Shown here: one piece after another, positions 44,908 through 53,551 of the stretch
Numbering within the stretch: position 1 is the stretch's first letter
Layout of the letters: each line of letters opens with the position of its first letter
Assembly: GCF_003724155.1 (NCBI RefSeq)
Contig: NZ_RJJQ01000010.1
Location: forward strand, 62,001 to 126,000
Length of the DNA stretch: 64,000 nt
Origin: Flexivirga caeni
GTDB taxonomy: Bacteria; Actinomycetota; Actinomycetes; Actinomycetales; Dermatophilaceae
Direction of reading: 5' to 3'
Translations under genes and position numbers: made by a program
Notes under the pieces: model-generated
Database searches by the model: none
What the model was told of the DNA's origin: nothing
The model's input: the letters and a program-made list of their open reading frames with translations, nothing else

Positions 44908-44980
44908 CAGGGCACGAGGGACTTGAACCCCCAACCCCCGGTTTTGGAGACCGGTGCTCTGCCAATTGAGCTAGTGCCCT
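44908..44980 (-). tRNA. tRNA-Trp (CCA)
   Basis: A 73-base cloverleaf: acceptor AGGGCAC with GTGCCCT, D arm CTAGCTCAATTGGCAGAG, anticodon loop CTCCAAA with anticodon CCA, T arm GGTTCAAGTCC, discriminator G. CCA end not encoded. Conserved position before secE. Confidence 0.95.
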
Positions 44981-45159
44981 CCGAGCTTCAAACCGCCGCG
45001 GTGCGCCCGTTTTCCGGGCATGCCGCATCAGCTTGAGATTGATCGGTGGGTCAAGCATACGGGGTGCGCCCCGCTCCCAACAAAACGACGACCGGCCGAT
45101 CGTGGTTCCGGACGGCGGCGCGCTTGCAGCCCGGCAGGCAATGCAGCAGCCTGGCAGCC

Positions 45160-46107
45160 ATGTTGCGCTGGGATCACCTGAGCCCGCAGATCGTGCCGCA
45201 CTGGGCCGAACTGACCAACCTGCTCGCCGCGTATGACGACACCGGCGAGTTCTACGAGCCGGCGGACCTGGCCGAAGAGCTCACCGAGCACGGCTTCGAG
45301 CCGGCGGCCGACAGCTGGACGGTCTGGGACGGCGAAACGCTGGTCGCCTACGGGCAGCTGCGGGTCAGCGGCTCGCTCACCGCCGACGGTTTCGCGCGAG
45401 CCGGCCTCGACGGCGGGGTACACCCCGAGTGGCGCGGTCGCGGCATCGGCACGGCGTTGCTGGACCGGATGGAGCCGCGGGCGCTCCGGCTGGCGGCCAC
45501 CCGCCATCCGGGTGCGCCGATCCAGGTGCGGCCGGCCCAGACCCGCGAAGACAGCGACGCGGCAACACTGTTCGCGCGGCGTGGCTTCGCACCCTCCCGG
45601 TGGTTCACCGACATGCGCCGGCCGCTTCCCGGCGAGGCACTACCGGCTGCGGCCGCACACACGGTGCCACTGGCCGCCGAACACGGCGAGGCGCTGCGGC
45701 AGGCACAGAACGACGCCTTCTCCACGCATTGGGGTTCGACCGCACAGACGCCGGCGATGTGGCAGGACTACCTCGGCTCGCGCGGCCTGCGCCCGGGGGT
45801 CTCCCGTCTCGTGGTCGACGACGACGGCGCCGTCCTGGCCTATGCACTGGTGGAGGAGTGGGTCGCGCGGGAGTGCTACTTCGGCCTGATCGGCACCGTG
45901 CAGCGAGCGCGAGGCCGCGGCCTCGCGCGGGGGGTGCTGGTCGCGTCGCTTCACGCGGCGATCGAGTCCGGCTCGTATGACGTGGCAACCCTCGAGGTCG
46001 ACACCGCGAACCCGACCGGGGCGGGACGGCTCTACGCGTCGGTCGGTTTCACGCCCGTGCGCACCCGTGCGGCGTTCACCAAGGTGGTGCAGCCCATGCT
46101 GGAATGA
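45160..46107 (+). CDS. Tandem GNAT acetyltransferase
   Basis: Two GNAT domains in 315 residues. First: GGVHPEWRGRGIGTALLDRM (acetyl-CoA loop). Second: IGTVQRARGRGLARGVLVASL followed by TLEVDTANPTGAGRLYASVGF. The layout resembles mycothiol synthase MshD but the match is not specific, so no substrate is given. ATG 45160 gives the natural start of the first domain; a longer reading to 45046 includes tRNA-flanking DNA. Confidence 0.75.
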   Translation: MLRWDHLSPQIVPHWAELTNLLAAYDDTGEFYEPADLAEELTEHGFEPAADSWTVWDGETLVAYGQLRVSGSLTADGFARAGLDGGVHPEWRGRGIGTALLDRMEPRALRLAATRHPGAPIQVRPAQTREDSDAATLFARRGFAPSRWFTDMRRPLPGEALPAAAAHTVPLAAEHGEALRQAQNDAFSTHWGSTAQTPAMWQDYLGSRGLRPGVSRLVVDDDGAVLAYALVEEWVARECYFGLIGTVQRARGRGLARGVLVASLHAAIESGSYDVATLEVDTANPTGAGRLYASVGFTPVRTRAAFTKVVQPMLE

Positions 46108-46221
46108 TTATTGATGAATCAATCGACCTCTAACGATCGCTTAACGTCATAAATTGGCTAGCGTCGATGGCGTCGGGCGCGCACTCCCCCGCCCGTTCCG
46201 CAGAGAATCGAGGTCGTCCCC
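46108..46221. promoter_or_regulatory. A+T-rich promoter region of the secreted protein gene
   Basis: A 60 bp A+T-rich island, with a perfect inverted repeat ATTGAT-GA-ATCAAT at 46110-46123 and TTAACGTCATAAATTGGC further on, precedes the gene. It probably holds an operator and promoter; the exact boxes are not clear. Confidence 0.4.
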
Positions 46222-48000
46222 ATGCACCGCACCAGCACCCTGCGCATTGCCACCGTCGCGATCGCCGGCCTGGCCTGTGCCACCGCCTTCACACCGAGCG
46301 CGCATGCCGCGACAGCACCGTCATACCGGATCAGCGTCGGGAGCATCGGCACCTTCAACTACCCCACGGACACGCCCGCGTCGCCGTTCATCGATGCCAA
46401 CGGCACCTTCCACTTCCAGGAGTCCGCGTCGCTGTATGGCGCGACCGACCTGCACGAGTGGGACTTCTACACCGGCCGGAACATCGACACCGCGACCGAG
46501 GACAAGGCGCTGTCGAACGCCGTCAACCCGGCGAACCCGCAGGATGCCAACAACAACACCGTATGGCGCTGCCTCAACGGCCCGACCGGTCGTGAGGCGA
46601 CCCAGGCGCCGACCCCTTCCGGCTATGCGTTCGCGAACTACTGCGATCTGGTCGGCACCTGGGTCGACCCGGACACCGGCAACTGGATCGGCCTCGTGCA
46701 CAACGAGTTCACGCCGCAACCGTTCGGCGACGGGCTGCACTACGACGCGATCGACTACGCCGTGTCCACCGACCACGGCAAGACCTGGAAGATCACCGGG
46801 CACGCGATCACCTCGCCATACAGCACGAAACGCGGTGACACCAAAGCCTTCCCGCAGCAGACCTACTACTACGGCGACGGCGACCCGCGGCTGTTCGTCG
46901 ACATGCGATCGGGCTACTTCTACGTCTACTACGGCTCACGGATCGTCGACAAGAACGGCAGCTGGGGCGGCTTCGCCGAGCACGTCGCACGCGCTCCGAT
47001 CAGCGGCAAGATGGCGACCGGCACCTGGCAGAAGTACTACAACGGCTCCTGGCACCAGCCCGGCATCGGCGGCAAGGAGAGCGACCTGGTCTCCACCCAG
47101 CGGTCGGCCACCGGGTATGTCGCACCGGGCAAGCAATACAACCCCAGGAACTCCGGCAGCATCGCGCAACAGCAGTCGGCGGGCACCATCCCCGCGAACT
47201 CCGACCTGTTCATCCTGAACGTCGCGTATGACGCCTACCTCGGCAAGTACATCGGCACACCGGAGCATCTGACGCCGAACGAGCCGCAGCGCATCTACGC
47301 CACCACCTCACTCGCGCACCCGAAGTGGACTCTCATCGGCGACACCGGCGCGGCATACGAGACCGAGTCCTGGTATCGCTGGTTCATCGACCCGGTCAGT
47401 AAGACCCAGGGCCAGACGGTGGGCAGGACGTTCGACAGCTACTGCTCGATCGCGTGCGCCAATGGGTCCGACGGCGACTACGCGACCATCACGGTCGACA
47501 CGAACGCGCCCGCCACCTCGCCGGTACGCACCGGCCGCAACTACCTGCTGGTGTCCGGCTCGGGCGCAGTCCTCGGTCAGGCCTCGGGGCACAGCACGCG
47601 GACGGCACTGGCCAGCCGGACCTCGCCGTTCGCGCGGTGGACGTTCCGGGCCAACGGGGACGGCTCCTACGAGGTCGTGAACACGCTCTCCGGCCTCGCC
47701 CTCGGCGTCACCGACACCAGCAACGCGGGCCGCGCGTGGGGCGCGGCGACCAACCTGGCCGCGATCCCGAAGTCGGGTCCGACCGCCGGGCAGCAGTGGT
47801 TCATCCAGGCGACGACCGACAAGGGCACGCGGGACTTCCGGCTGGTCAACCGCTACAGCGGGCTCGTCCTGGACCTGGGCGGCGGCAGCGGCAGCTTCGC
47901 CCGGACCGAGCCCTACCGCAACTGGACCGGTCCGAAGGGGAGCAACGGCTTCGCCCGCAAGCCGGCGACCCAGGAGCTGTCTTTCGTTCCGGTCGGCTGA
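46222..48000 (+). CDS. Secreted propeller-fold protein with ricin-type lectin domain
   Basis: A 592-residue exported protein. Residues 1-29 are a signal peptide (ATAFTPSAHA-A). Residues about 35-400 read like a five-bladed beta-propeller of the glycoside hydrolase 43/32 type (SPFIDANGTFHFQESASLYG, YVYYGSRIVD, WYRWFIDP), but no catalytic residues can be assigned. Residues about 425-592 form a ricin-B-like carbohydrate-binding domain with three repeats (WTFRANGDGSYEVVNTLSGL, FRLVNRYSGLVLDLGG). GAGGTCG lies 12 bases before the ATG. Probably acts on an external polysaccharide; the reaction is unknown. Confidence 0.65.
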   Translation: MHRTSTLRIATVAIAGLACATAFTPSAHAATAPSYRISVGSIGTFNYPTDTPASPFIDANGTFHFQESASLYGATDLHEWDFYTGRNIDTATEDKALSNAVNPANPQDANNNTVWRCLNGPTGREATQAPTPSGYAFANYCDLVGTWVDPDTGNWIGLVHNEFTPQPFGDGLHYDAIDYAVSTDHGKTWKITGHAITSPYSTKRGDTKAFPQQTYYYGDGDPRLFVDMRSGYFYVYYGSRIVDKNGSWGGFAEHVARAPISGKMATGTWQKYYNGSWHQPGIGGKESDLVSTQRSATGYVAPGKQYNPRNSGSIAQQQSAGTIPANSDLFILNVAYDAYLGKYIGTPEHLTPNEPQRIYATTSLAHPKWTLIGDTGAAYETESWYRWFIDPVSKTQGQTVGRTFDSYCSIACANGSDGDYATITVDTNAPATSPVRTGRNYLLVSGSGAVLGQASGHSTRTALASRTSPFARWTFRANGDGSYEVVNTLSGLALGVTDTSNAGRAWGAATNLAAIPKSGPTAGQQWFIQATTDKGTRDFRLVNRYSGLVLDLGGGSGSFARTEPYRNWTGPKGSNGFARKPATQELSFVPVG

Positions 48001-48002
48001 TC

Positions 48003-48082
48003 GAGGGGACCCGCAACGCAGTGAGCGGACCCGACATTGGCACCGCATATCGGGTCCGCTCGTTGCCGATGGGGTCCACTCG
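48003..48082. repeat. Mirrored 20-bp-spaced element after the secreted protein gene
   Basis: GAGGGGACCC (48003) and GAGCGGACCC (48023) are 20 bp apart; GGGTCCGCTC (48052) and GGGTCCACTC (48072) follow inverted, also 20 bp apart. It starts two bases after the stop codon, so it could be a terminator. Same design as at 15.5 and 33.1 kb. Confidence 0.75.
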
Positions 48083-48105
48083 ACCGGGTCCAGTAGGTTC
48101 TGGGC

Positions 48106-49169
48106 ATGCCCGACCGCCCGGTGACCACGCTCCCCAAGGCGCATCTCCATCTCCACTTCACCGGGTCACTGCGGATCGCGAGCTTGCGCGAGCTGGCCGC
48201 CAAGCACCGCGTCCGGCTGCCCGAGGCACTGCTGGCGCAGTGGCCGCCGAAACTGTCGGCCCGGGACGAGCGCGGCTGGTTCCGCTTCCAGCGCCTGTAT
48301 GACGCAGCCCGCGCGTGCGTGCGCGACGAATCCGACCTGCGGCGGCTGGTGCGGGAGGCCGCACAGGACGACCTCGCGGAAGGGTCGCGGTGGCTCGAAC
48401 TGCAGGTCGACCCCACGTCATACGCCGCACGGCTGGGCGGGATCACCCCGGCACTGGAGATCGTGCTGGACGAGGCGAAGGCCGCAAGCGCCGAGCTGCC
48501 GATCGGAGTCGGCATCATCGTCGCCGCGTCGCGGCTGAAGCACCCGATGGATGCGCGCGCCCTGGCCCGGCTCGCCGCGCGGCACGCGGTGACCGTCCCG
48601 GCGAGGTGCTGGGCTTCGGCTTGTCGAACGACGAACGCCGAGGTGTGACAAGCGACTTCGCACCGGCGTTCCGGATCGCCCGGCGGGCCGGGCTCGCCAG
48701 CGTCCCGCACTCGGGAGAGTTGCTCGGCCCGGACGCGGTGACCGAGACGCTCGGATCGCTGCACCCGGACCGGCTGGGCCACGGCGTGCGTTCGGTCGAA
48801 TCCCGGTCGGTGCTGAACCGGGTGGTCGACTCCGGCGTCGCCCTGGAGGTGTGTCCCGGGTCGAACGTCGCGCTCGGCGTCTACCGCTCGCCCGCCGACG
48901 TGCCGTTGCGGACCCTGGTGGATGCCGGCGCCACCGTCGCGCTCGGCGCCGACGACCCACTGCTCTTCGGCAATCGCCTTGCCGATCAATACCGTTCGGC
49001 CCGCGAGGACCACGGTTTCACCGATGCCGAGCTCGCCGCCCTGGCCCGTTCATCAGTCGACGCGTCGTTCGCGCCGCCGGAGGTGCGGGCCACGGCATAC
49101 GCCGGCATCGACGCCTGGCTGGCGTCAGCGCCCGGCGACGATCCCCAGCGCGATGTCGACGATGCGTGA
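48106..49169 (+). pseudogene. Adenosine deaminase-like gene, frameshifted
   Basis: The first frame encodes the N-terminal half of an adenosine deaminase family protein (KAHLHLHFTGSL with metal-binding HxH, then ELQVDPTSYAARLGG). After RHAVTVPA near 48595 the frame is lost, and the rest continues one base earlier: LGFGLSNDERRG, SVPHSGELLG, DRLGHGVRS, and DDPLLFG near the C-terminus. One base appears to be missing. All catalytic motifs survive across the two frames, so this is a very recent lesion or an assembly error. The 3' end overlaps the NUDIX gene by 45 bp. Confidence 0.8.
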
Positions 49170-49562
49170 GCGATAGCCCATCGCGCCGGTCTCATCCAGC
49201 GGAATCCACCGGGCGAAGTCGGTGGTGCCGTCGACCTCCGTCGTGCCCAGGTCACCGCCGGTGATGGTGGCGTCGAAGAGCACCCGTTGAGACTTGAAGG
49301 GACGCCCGCGCACCTCGTCCATCGTCACGGCGAAGTGGTCCGTGGCGATAGGGCCGCCGACCGAGACACGGTAGCCGGTCTCCTCGAAAACCTCACGGGC
49401 GACAGCAGATTCCATCGACTCGTCGAACTCCACGCCTCCGCCCGGCAGCGTCCAGCCTGCCCTCCCCTGCCCCTTGCCGTTGTACCAAGCGAGCAGGATC
49501 TGCTCGTCCCGGACGATCAGGCCGTATGCCGCGAGGCGGGTGTCGTACTCGGTGAAGTGCAT
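49125..49562 (-). CDS. NUDIX hydrolase
   Basis: A 145-residue NUDIX protein with the complete box at residues 42-64 (GGVEFDESMESAVAREVFEE then TGY) that binds Mg and hydrolyses nucleoside diphosphate-X bonds. ATG 49562 (MHFTEYD) has GAGGATG in front; an ATG three codons earlier is possible. Substrate unknown; may be a housecleaning enzyme. Confidence 0.9.
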   Translation of the reverse strand: MHFTEYDTRLAAYGLIVRDEQILLAWYNGKGQGRAGWTLPGGGVEFDESMESAVAREVFEETGYRVSVGGPIATDHFAVTMDEVRGRPFKSQRVLFDATITGGDLGTTEVDGTTDFARWIPLDETGAMGYRSRIVDIALGIVAGR

Positions 49563-49599
49563 GCGCGGCATCCTCGCACGCCGCGCTGCGCGTCATCGG

Positions 49600-49974
49600 T
49601 CACCAGCGCAGCCCGGCTTCCTCCAGCGTGGCCTCGACCTCGAGGCGTTCGACCGACGACCACTCCCGGGGCGGCAGCCCATCGGTGACTTGCAATGCGA
49701 TGCAACATGATTCGAGCACGTCGTCATACGCCAGGGTGGTCGCGCGCAGCCGGTGCACGCGCGCCGCGGCCCGCGAAACGCGCAACGCCTCGAGTTCGAC
49801 ATGCAGCCGGGTCAAGTCCGACGACAGCCGGGCGATGTCGCGCGGAGCCGGAGCCGGCTCGGTGTCGCGCCGCGGATGATCGCGGTTGATCCAGGCACGC
49901 ACGGCCTTGTCACACCCGACCAGGATCGCCGCCGGGACCACACAGACCACTGCGTATTCGACGAGACGCCACAT
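49600..49974 (-). CDS. Small membrane protein of unknown function
   Basis: A 124-residue protein with one N-terminal membrane segment (VEYAVVCVVPAAILVG), a basic/proline linker and a C-terminal amphipathic helix-rich half (LSSDLTRLHVELEALRVSRA) that may form a coiled coil. Not recognised. GGGAGG lies in front of ATG 49974. Downstream of the PAP2-type gene on the same strand. Confidence 0.6.
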   Translation of the reverse strand: MWRLVEYAVVCVVPAAILVGCDKAVRAWINRDHPRRDTEPAPAPRDIARLSSDLTRLHVELEALRVSRAAARVHRLRATTLAYDDVLESCCIALQVTDGLPPREWSSVERLEVEATLEEAGLRW

Positions 49975-50015
49975 CGCGACCTCCCAAGGGCCACTTCCAT
50001 GATCCACCCGACCCG

Positions 50016-50978
50016 CTAACCAGGAAACCCTCCGCCGGGTGGCGGCGACTGGCGTCGGTGACGCAGCCAGCGCTCCACGCGAGGGACGCTGAACTCGACA
50101 GCTGCGGCATACACAACACCCGCGATCAGGTCGATCACGTAGTGCTCGCCGGTGTAGACGAGAGTGAACGCCATCACGGCCGGATAGAGCAGGAGCAGCC
50201 AGCGCAGCCGGGAGCGGATCCCGCGCATGATCGCGACCGCCACGATCACCGAGAACGCCAGGTGCAGCGACGGCATGGCCGCGACCGGGTTGGAGCCGCG
50301 GCCCTGTGCGCGACTGACCAGCTCATGGAACTGGTTGACGTGCAGGTACTCCCAGCCGCGCGCGGAGAGCCGCAGCACAGTGCCGATGTAGCCGTCGCGA
50401 CTGGCCATCCACGGCGGCGCTTCGGGGAAGACCGTGTAGGTGATCAGACCGGCGAGCGACAAGACGATCACCCGGGTGACGAACGCCTTCCACCGCTCCC
50501 TGTTGCGCACCCACAGCACCGCGGCGAGCGCCGGCGTCGCGATGAAGTGAGAGGTGTAGACCAGCGTGCACAGTGCGTCATACCAGTGCACCTGGCCGGG
50601 GTCGTAGAGCTGCTGCTGCAACCAGACGGCCGGTATGTGGCCGTCGAAAAGCCACGCCTCCGCGTGCGCGGAGTCGGCTTCGTGGACGGGCACGCCGAGT
50701 GTGGTGACCAATCCGCGAGTGGCGTCGTAGAGCATCAGCACCAGCGCGAATGGCACCCAGTCGAGCAGCAGCCGGCCAGCCGCCCGCCAGCCGCGCCCGA
50801 TGACGCTGATGCCGACTCCGACGACGGCCATGCTCATCAGCTGGACGCGACCGGTCTCTACGTGATGCCGCACCGACCAGAGCACGATCGCGGCCAGATA
50901 GACCGCGAAGAGCGCCCAGCGGATCCGCGACCAGACCAGCTCGCGGCGGACGACGACGACGGGGTGCTGTTCCGTCAC
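50016..50978 (-). CDS. PAP2/inositolphosphotransferase-type membrane protein
   Basis: A 320-residue polytopic membrane protein with six or so hydrophobic segments and the PAP2 signature split as VAAMPSLHLAFS (phosphatase motif 2) and YTGEHYVIDLIAG (motif 3, catalytic His). This is the PAP2_3 (Aur1/Ipt1-like) branch, which moves phosphoinositol or dephosphorylates lipid pyrophosphates. The GTG start overlaps the murB stop (GTGA), so the two are translationally coupled. Role in lipid or cell-wall carrier recycling is inferred. Confidence 0.8.
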   Translation of the reverse strand: MTEQHPVVVVRRELVWSRIRWALFAVYLAAIVLWSVRHHVETGRVQLMSMAVVGVGISVIGRGWRAAGRLLLDWVPFALVLMLYDATRGLVTTLGVPVHEADSAHAEAWLFDGHIPAVWLQQQLYDPGQVHWYDALCTLVYTSHFIATPALAAVLWVRNRERWKAFVTRVIVLSLAGLITYTVFPEAPPWMASRDGYIGTVLRLSARGWEYLHVNQFHELVSRAQGRGSNPVAAMPSLHLAFSVIVAVAIMRGIRSRLRWLLLLYPAVMAFTLVYTGEHYVIDLIAGVVYAAAVEFSVPRVERWLRHRRQSPPPGGGFPG

Positions 50979-52120
50979 AAGTCGTGGCCGACGAAGACCG
51001 GCTCGTTGACCAGCGTGATCCCGAACTCGGCCCGCACCCCGTCGCGCACTTCGCGTGCGAGGGCGACAACGTCGGCCGCCGTCGCGCCGCCGCGGTTGGT
51101 GATGGCCAGCGGGTGCTTGGTGGAGAGCGACACCGGACCCGGCAGACCGTGCCCCTTCTCGAAGCCGGCGTGCTGGATCAGCCAGGCGGCGGCCGTCTTG
51201 ACGCCTGTGCCCCGGGGTCCCCGCGAAGTATCGGGGGAGCGTAGCGGAGGAGAACTTCGTGGGGTGGACTCGTCTGTGGGCCAGCCGGGCGGCGTCACGT
51301 CCGCGCCGAACCGTTCGACGGTCGTCGCCTCCAGCGCCGCGAAATCCCGAGCACCGATGATCGGGTTGGTGAAGAACGACCCGCACGACCAGGTGTCGTG
51401 ATCGGCCGCGTCGAGCACCATGCCGCGCCGGCGCCTTTGCTCCAGCACGGCTTCCCGCGCCTCGTCCAGCGGCACGCGCGTGCCGATCTTGACGCCGAGC
51501 CCCTGAGCGAGCGCCGCGTAGGCGACCGGCTGTGACAGCTCGGTCGGGCGCAGCGCGAAGAGCACGTCGAGGACGACATACCGGCCACCACCACGGAACG
51601 ATGACCCTTTGAATATCGAATGGCGGTAAGCGAATTCGCACTCGGCGCTCGCAAACGTCCGCACTTGTTGCTCCTGCCGGTCCCAGGTGCGCACCGACGC
51701 GATCGTCTGCGCGACTTCCTGTCCGTAGGCGCCGACGTTCTGCACCGGCGTCGCTCCCGCGAGACCCGGTATGCCGGAGAGCGTCTCCACCCCGGACCAG
51801 CCCTCAGCGCAGCAGCGCGCCACGAAGTCGTCCCATTCCTCACCGGCCGCGACCCGCACGTAGACGCCGCCGCACGCGTCCGCCGACTCGACCTCGATGC
51901 CGGAGTTCGCGACGCGCAGCACGGTGCCGGCGAACCCGTCGTCGGAGATCACCAGGTTGGACCCGCCCGACAGCACCAGCAGCGGCTCGTCCGCGTCGTC
52001 CACCTCACGCACGACGTCGACGAGCTCGTCGGTGGTCTCGGCGACGACCAGCCTGCCGGCCGGTCCGCCGACCCGCATCGTCGTCAGCGGGGCGAGGTCG
52101 ACTCCGGCAGCTTCCCGCAT
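50975..52120 (-). CDS. murB: UDP-N-acetylenolpyruvoylglucosamine reductase with insertion
   Basis: MurB (381 aa) makes UDP-MurNAc in peptidoglycan synthesis. Seen: MRVGGPAGRLVVAE, VLSGGSNLVISDDGF (FAD site), SGIPGLAGATPVQNVGAYGQ (active site), SCGSFFTNPI with the catalytic Ser, and the C-terminal HPLAITNRGGATAADV. Between GWPTDE and VKTAAAWLI lies a 20-odd-residue segment (STPRSSPPLRSPDTSRGPRG) absent from typical MurB; its DNA is an imperfect palindrome. The ATG overlaps the hadB stop by one base. Confidence 0.95.
   Translation of the reverse strand: MREAAGVDLAPLTTMRVGGPAGRLVVAETTDELVDVVREVDDADEPLLVLSGGSNLVISDDGFAGTVLRVANSGIEVESADACGGVYVRVAAGEEWDDFVARCCAEGWSGVETLSGIPGLAGATPVQNVGAYGQEVAQTIASVRTWDRQEQQVRTFASAECEFAYRHSIFKGSSFRGGGRYVVLDVLFALRPTELSQPVAYAALAQGLGVKIGTRVPLDEAREAVLEQRRRRGMVLDAADHDTWSCGSFFTNPIIGARDFAALEATTVERFGADVTPPGWPTDESTPRSSPPLRSPDTSRGPRGTGVKTAAAWLIQHAGFEKGHGLPGPVSLSTKHPLAITNRGGATAADVVALAREVRDGVRAEFGITLVNEPVFVGHDL
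51219..51264. repeat. Palindromic insertion inside murB
   Basis: CCCCGCGAAGT (51219-51229) and ACTTCGTGGGG (51254-51264) are inverted repeats with one mismatch around a 24-base loop. The element sits in frame within murB and adds a Ser/Pro/Arg-rich loop. It behaves like the protein-coding palindromic elements known from Rickettsia. Confidence 0.6.
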
Positions 52121-52542
52121 CAGGCGATCTGCGAGGGCGCGAGCCGCACCGTCGCCCGGGCCCTCGCGAGCACCTTGCGGCCATCGCAGGTCGCGGTGAT
52201 GTCGATGGATGCCGTGTCGCCGTCGACCGAGGTCACCGCGGCGCCCACTTCGATGTCGGCGCCGCCGTCATGCGGCACCGGCACGGGGGCGCTGAAGCGC
52301 ACGCTGTATGCCGTGACCCGTCCCGCGTCGCCGAGCCAGTCGACGACCGGCTGGATCGCAGCGCCCATGGTCCACATGCCGTGCGCGATCACGTCGGGCA
52401 GGCCGACCGACCGGGCGAACTGCTCGTCCCAGTGGATGGTGTTGAAGTCGCCACTCGCCCCGGCATACCGCACCAGGGTCGCCCGGTCGACGTGGATGGT
52501 CCGCGACGGTATGACGGTGCCCGCCTCGATCTGTCCGCTCAT
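52120..52542 (-). CDS. hadB: HadB-like MaoC dehydratase subunit
   Basis: A 140-residue hot-dog (MaoC-like) protein with YAGASGDFNTIHWDEQFARS and HGMWTMG, where Asp and His form the hydratase active site. With HadA it should form an (R)-specific 3-hydroxyacyl dehydratase of fatty-acid synthesis. The start overlaps the hadA stop (ATGA) and the stop overlaps murB. The hadA-hadB-murB order is shared by many actinobacteria. Confidence 0.85.
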   Translation of the reverse strand: MSGQIEAGTVIPSRTIHVDRATLVRYAGASGDFNTIHWDEQFARSVGLPDVIAHGMWTMGAAIQPVVDWLGDAGRVTAYSVRFSAPVPVPHDGGADIEVGAAVTSVDGDTASIDITATCDGRKVLARARATVRLAPSQIA

Positions 52543-52988
52543 GCTTCGTCACCCCGGATCACCACGACGGAGGTCGAACTCGTCACGACTTCGCCGTCCG
52601 GCGTCGTCAGGGTGGTGCCCATGGTGACCATCGAGTGGCCGCCGGCCTGGCGCACCTTCTCGATGGTCGTCGTCGCCTGCACCTCGTCACCGGCGACCAG
52701 CGGGCGGTGGTGCTCGAAACCCTGCTCGCCGTGCACCAGCCGGCTGTAGTCGATGCCGGCGTCGGGGTCGTTCATCACGTGCCGATCGCCCTGCTGGGTG
52801 ATCATCACCGCGAAGGTGGGGGGCGCGATCACATCGGCATAGCCGCGGCTGCGCGCGACGTCCGGGTCGAAGTGCACCTGGTCGGTCGCGCCGACCGCTC
52901 GGGCGAATTCGGCGATCTTGGCACGGGACACGACGTACGGCGCGGACGGCGGGTAGGTCCGCCCCGCGACCTCAGGGTTGACTGCCAT
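52539..52988 (-). CDS. hadA: HadA-like MaoC dehydratase subunit
   Basis: A 149-residue hot-dog protein of the FAS1-like dehydratase type, with NPEVAGRTYPPSAPYVVSRA, GYADVIAPPTFAVMI and HGEQGFEHHRPL. It lacks the full catalytic Asp/His loop, as expected for the substrate-binding partner of HadB. ATG 52988 is chosen; upstream reading runs into the terminator of rpmG. Confidence 0.85.
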   Translation of the reverse strand: MAVNPEVAGRTYPPSAPYVVSRAKIAEFARAVGATDQVHFDPDVARSRGYADVIAPPTFAVMITQQGDRHVMNDPDAGIDYSRLVHGEQGFEHHRPLVAGDEVQATTTIEKVRQAGGHSMVTMGTTLTTPDGEVVTSSTSVVVIRGDEA

Positions 52989-53021
52989 GGGCGCCAGCCT
53001 ACTGGGAGGCGCGAGACAGCG

Positions 53022-53055
53022 AAGCGCCCCGGACCCACGCGGGGCCGGGGCGCTT
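53022..53055 (-). terminator. Terminator of rpmG
   Basis: AAGCGCCCCGG (53022-53032) pairs with CCGGGGCGCTT (53045-53055), between the rpmG stop and hadA. Confidence 0.65.
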
Positions 53056-53077
53056 GCGACGCGTAGGTCGCGGACCG

Positions 53078-53248
53078 TCAACGGGTCTCGCGGTGCAGCG
53101 TGTGCTTCTTCTCCCGCGGGCAGTACTTCATGAACTCCACGCGGTCGGGGTTGTTGCGACGGTTCTTCTTCGTCACGTAGTTGCGCTCTTTGCACTCCGT
53201 GCACGCCAAGGTGATCTTGGGACGGATGTCTGCGCTCTTGCTGGCCAC
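53078..53248 (-). CDS. rpmG: 50S ribosomal protein L33
   Basis: L33 (56 aa), [20 protein letters not shown] then [20 protein letters not shown]. The first CxxC pair is intact, but the second is reduced to a single Cys (CPRE), so zinc binding may be partial. GTG start at 53248. Downstream of the tRNA pair. Confidence 0.95.
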   Translation of the reverse strand: MASKSADIRPKITLACTECKERNYVTKKNRRNNPDRVEFMKYCPREKKHTLHRETR

Positions 53249-53299
53249 GGCAACCTGCTCTCGGAAATTCTCGGTCTGTAGTGCGTATGTCGGACGTTG

Positions 53300-53373
53300 T
53301 AGCGGGGGCGGGGCTCGATCCCGCGACCTCACGATTATGAGTCGTGCGCTCTAACCAGCTGAGCTACCCCGCC
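53300..53373 (-). tRNA. tRNA-Met (CAT), elongator type
   Basis: A 74-base cloverleaf: GGCGGGG acceptor, D arm GTAGCTCAGCTGGTTAGAG, anticodon stem ACGACTCATAATCGT with CAT, T arm GCGGGATCGAGCCCCGC. It lacks the features of initiator tRNA. Confidence 0.9.
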
Positions 53374-53401
53374 TCGGCGGATGGACGGTTGTCCACCTCA
53401 G

Positions 53402-53474
53402 AGCCCCCAAACGGAATCGAACCGTTGACCTTCTCCTTACCATGGAGACGCTCTGCCGACTGAGCTATAGGGGC
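53402..53474 (-). tRNA. tRNA-Thr (GGT)
   Basis: A 73-base cloverleaf: GCCCCTA acceptor, D arm TAGCTCAGTCGGCAGAG, anticodon arm TCTCC-ATGGTAA-GGAGA with GGT, T arm AACGGTTCGATTCCGTT. 28 bp upstream of tRNA-Met on the same strand. Confidence 0.92.
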
Positions 53475-53551
53475 CTGCCTGTCCCGAGCGCGACAACGTG
53501 GTCGCCCTGCTCAGGCAGCGCAGCGAAAAGGCTACCCCACGGCCTCTTCGA

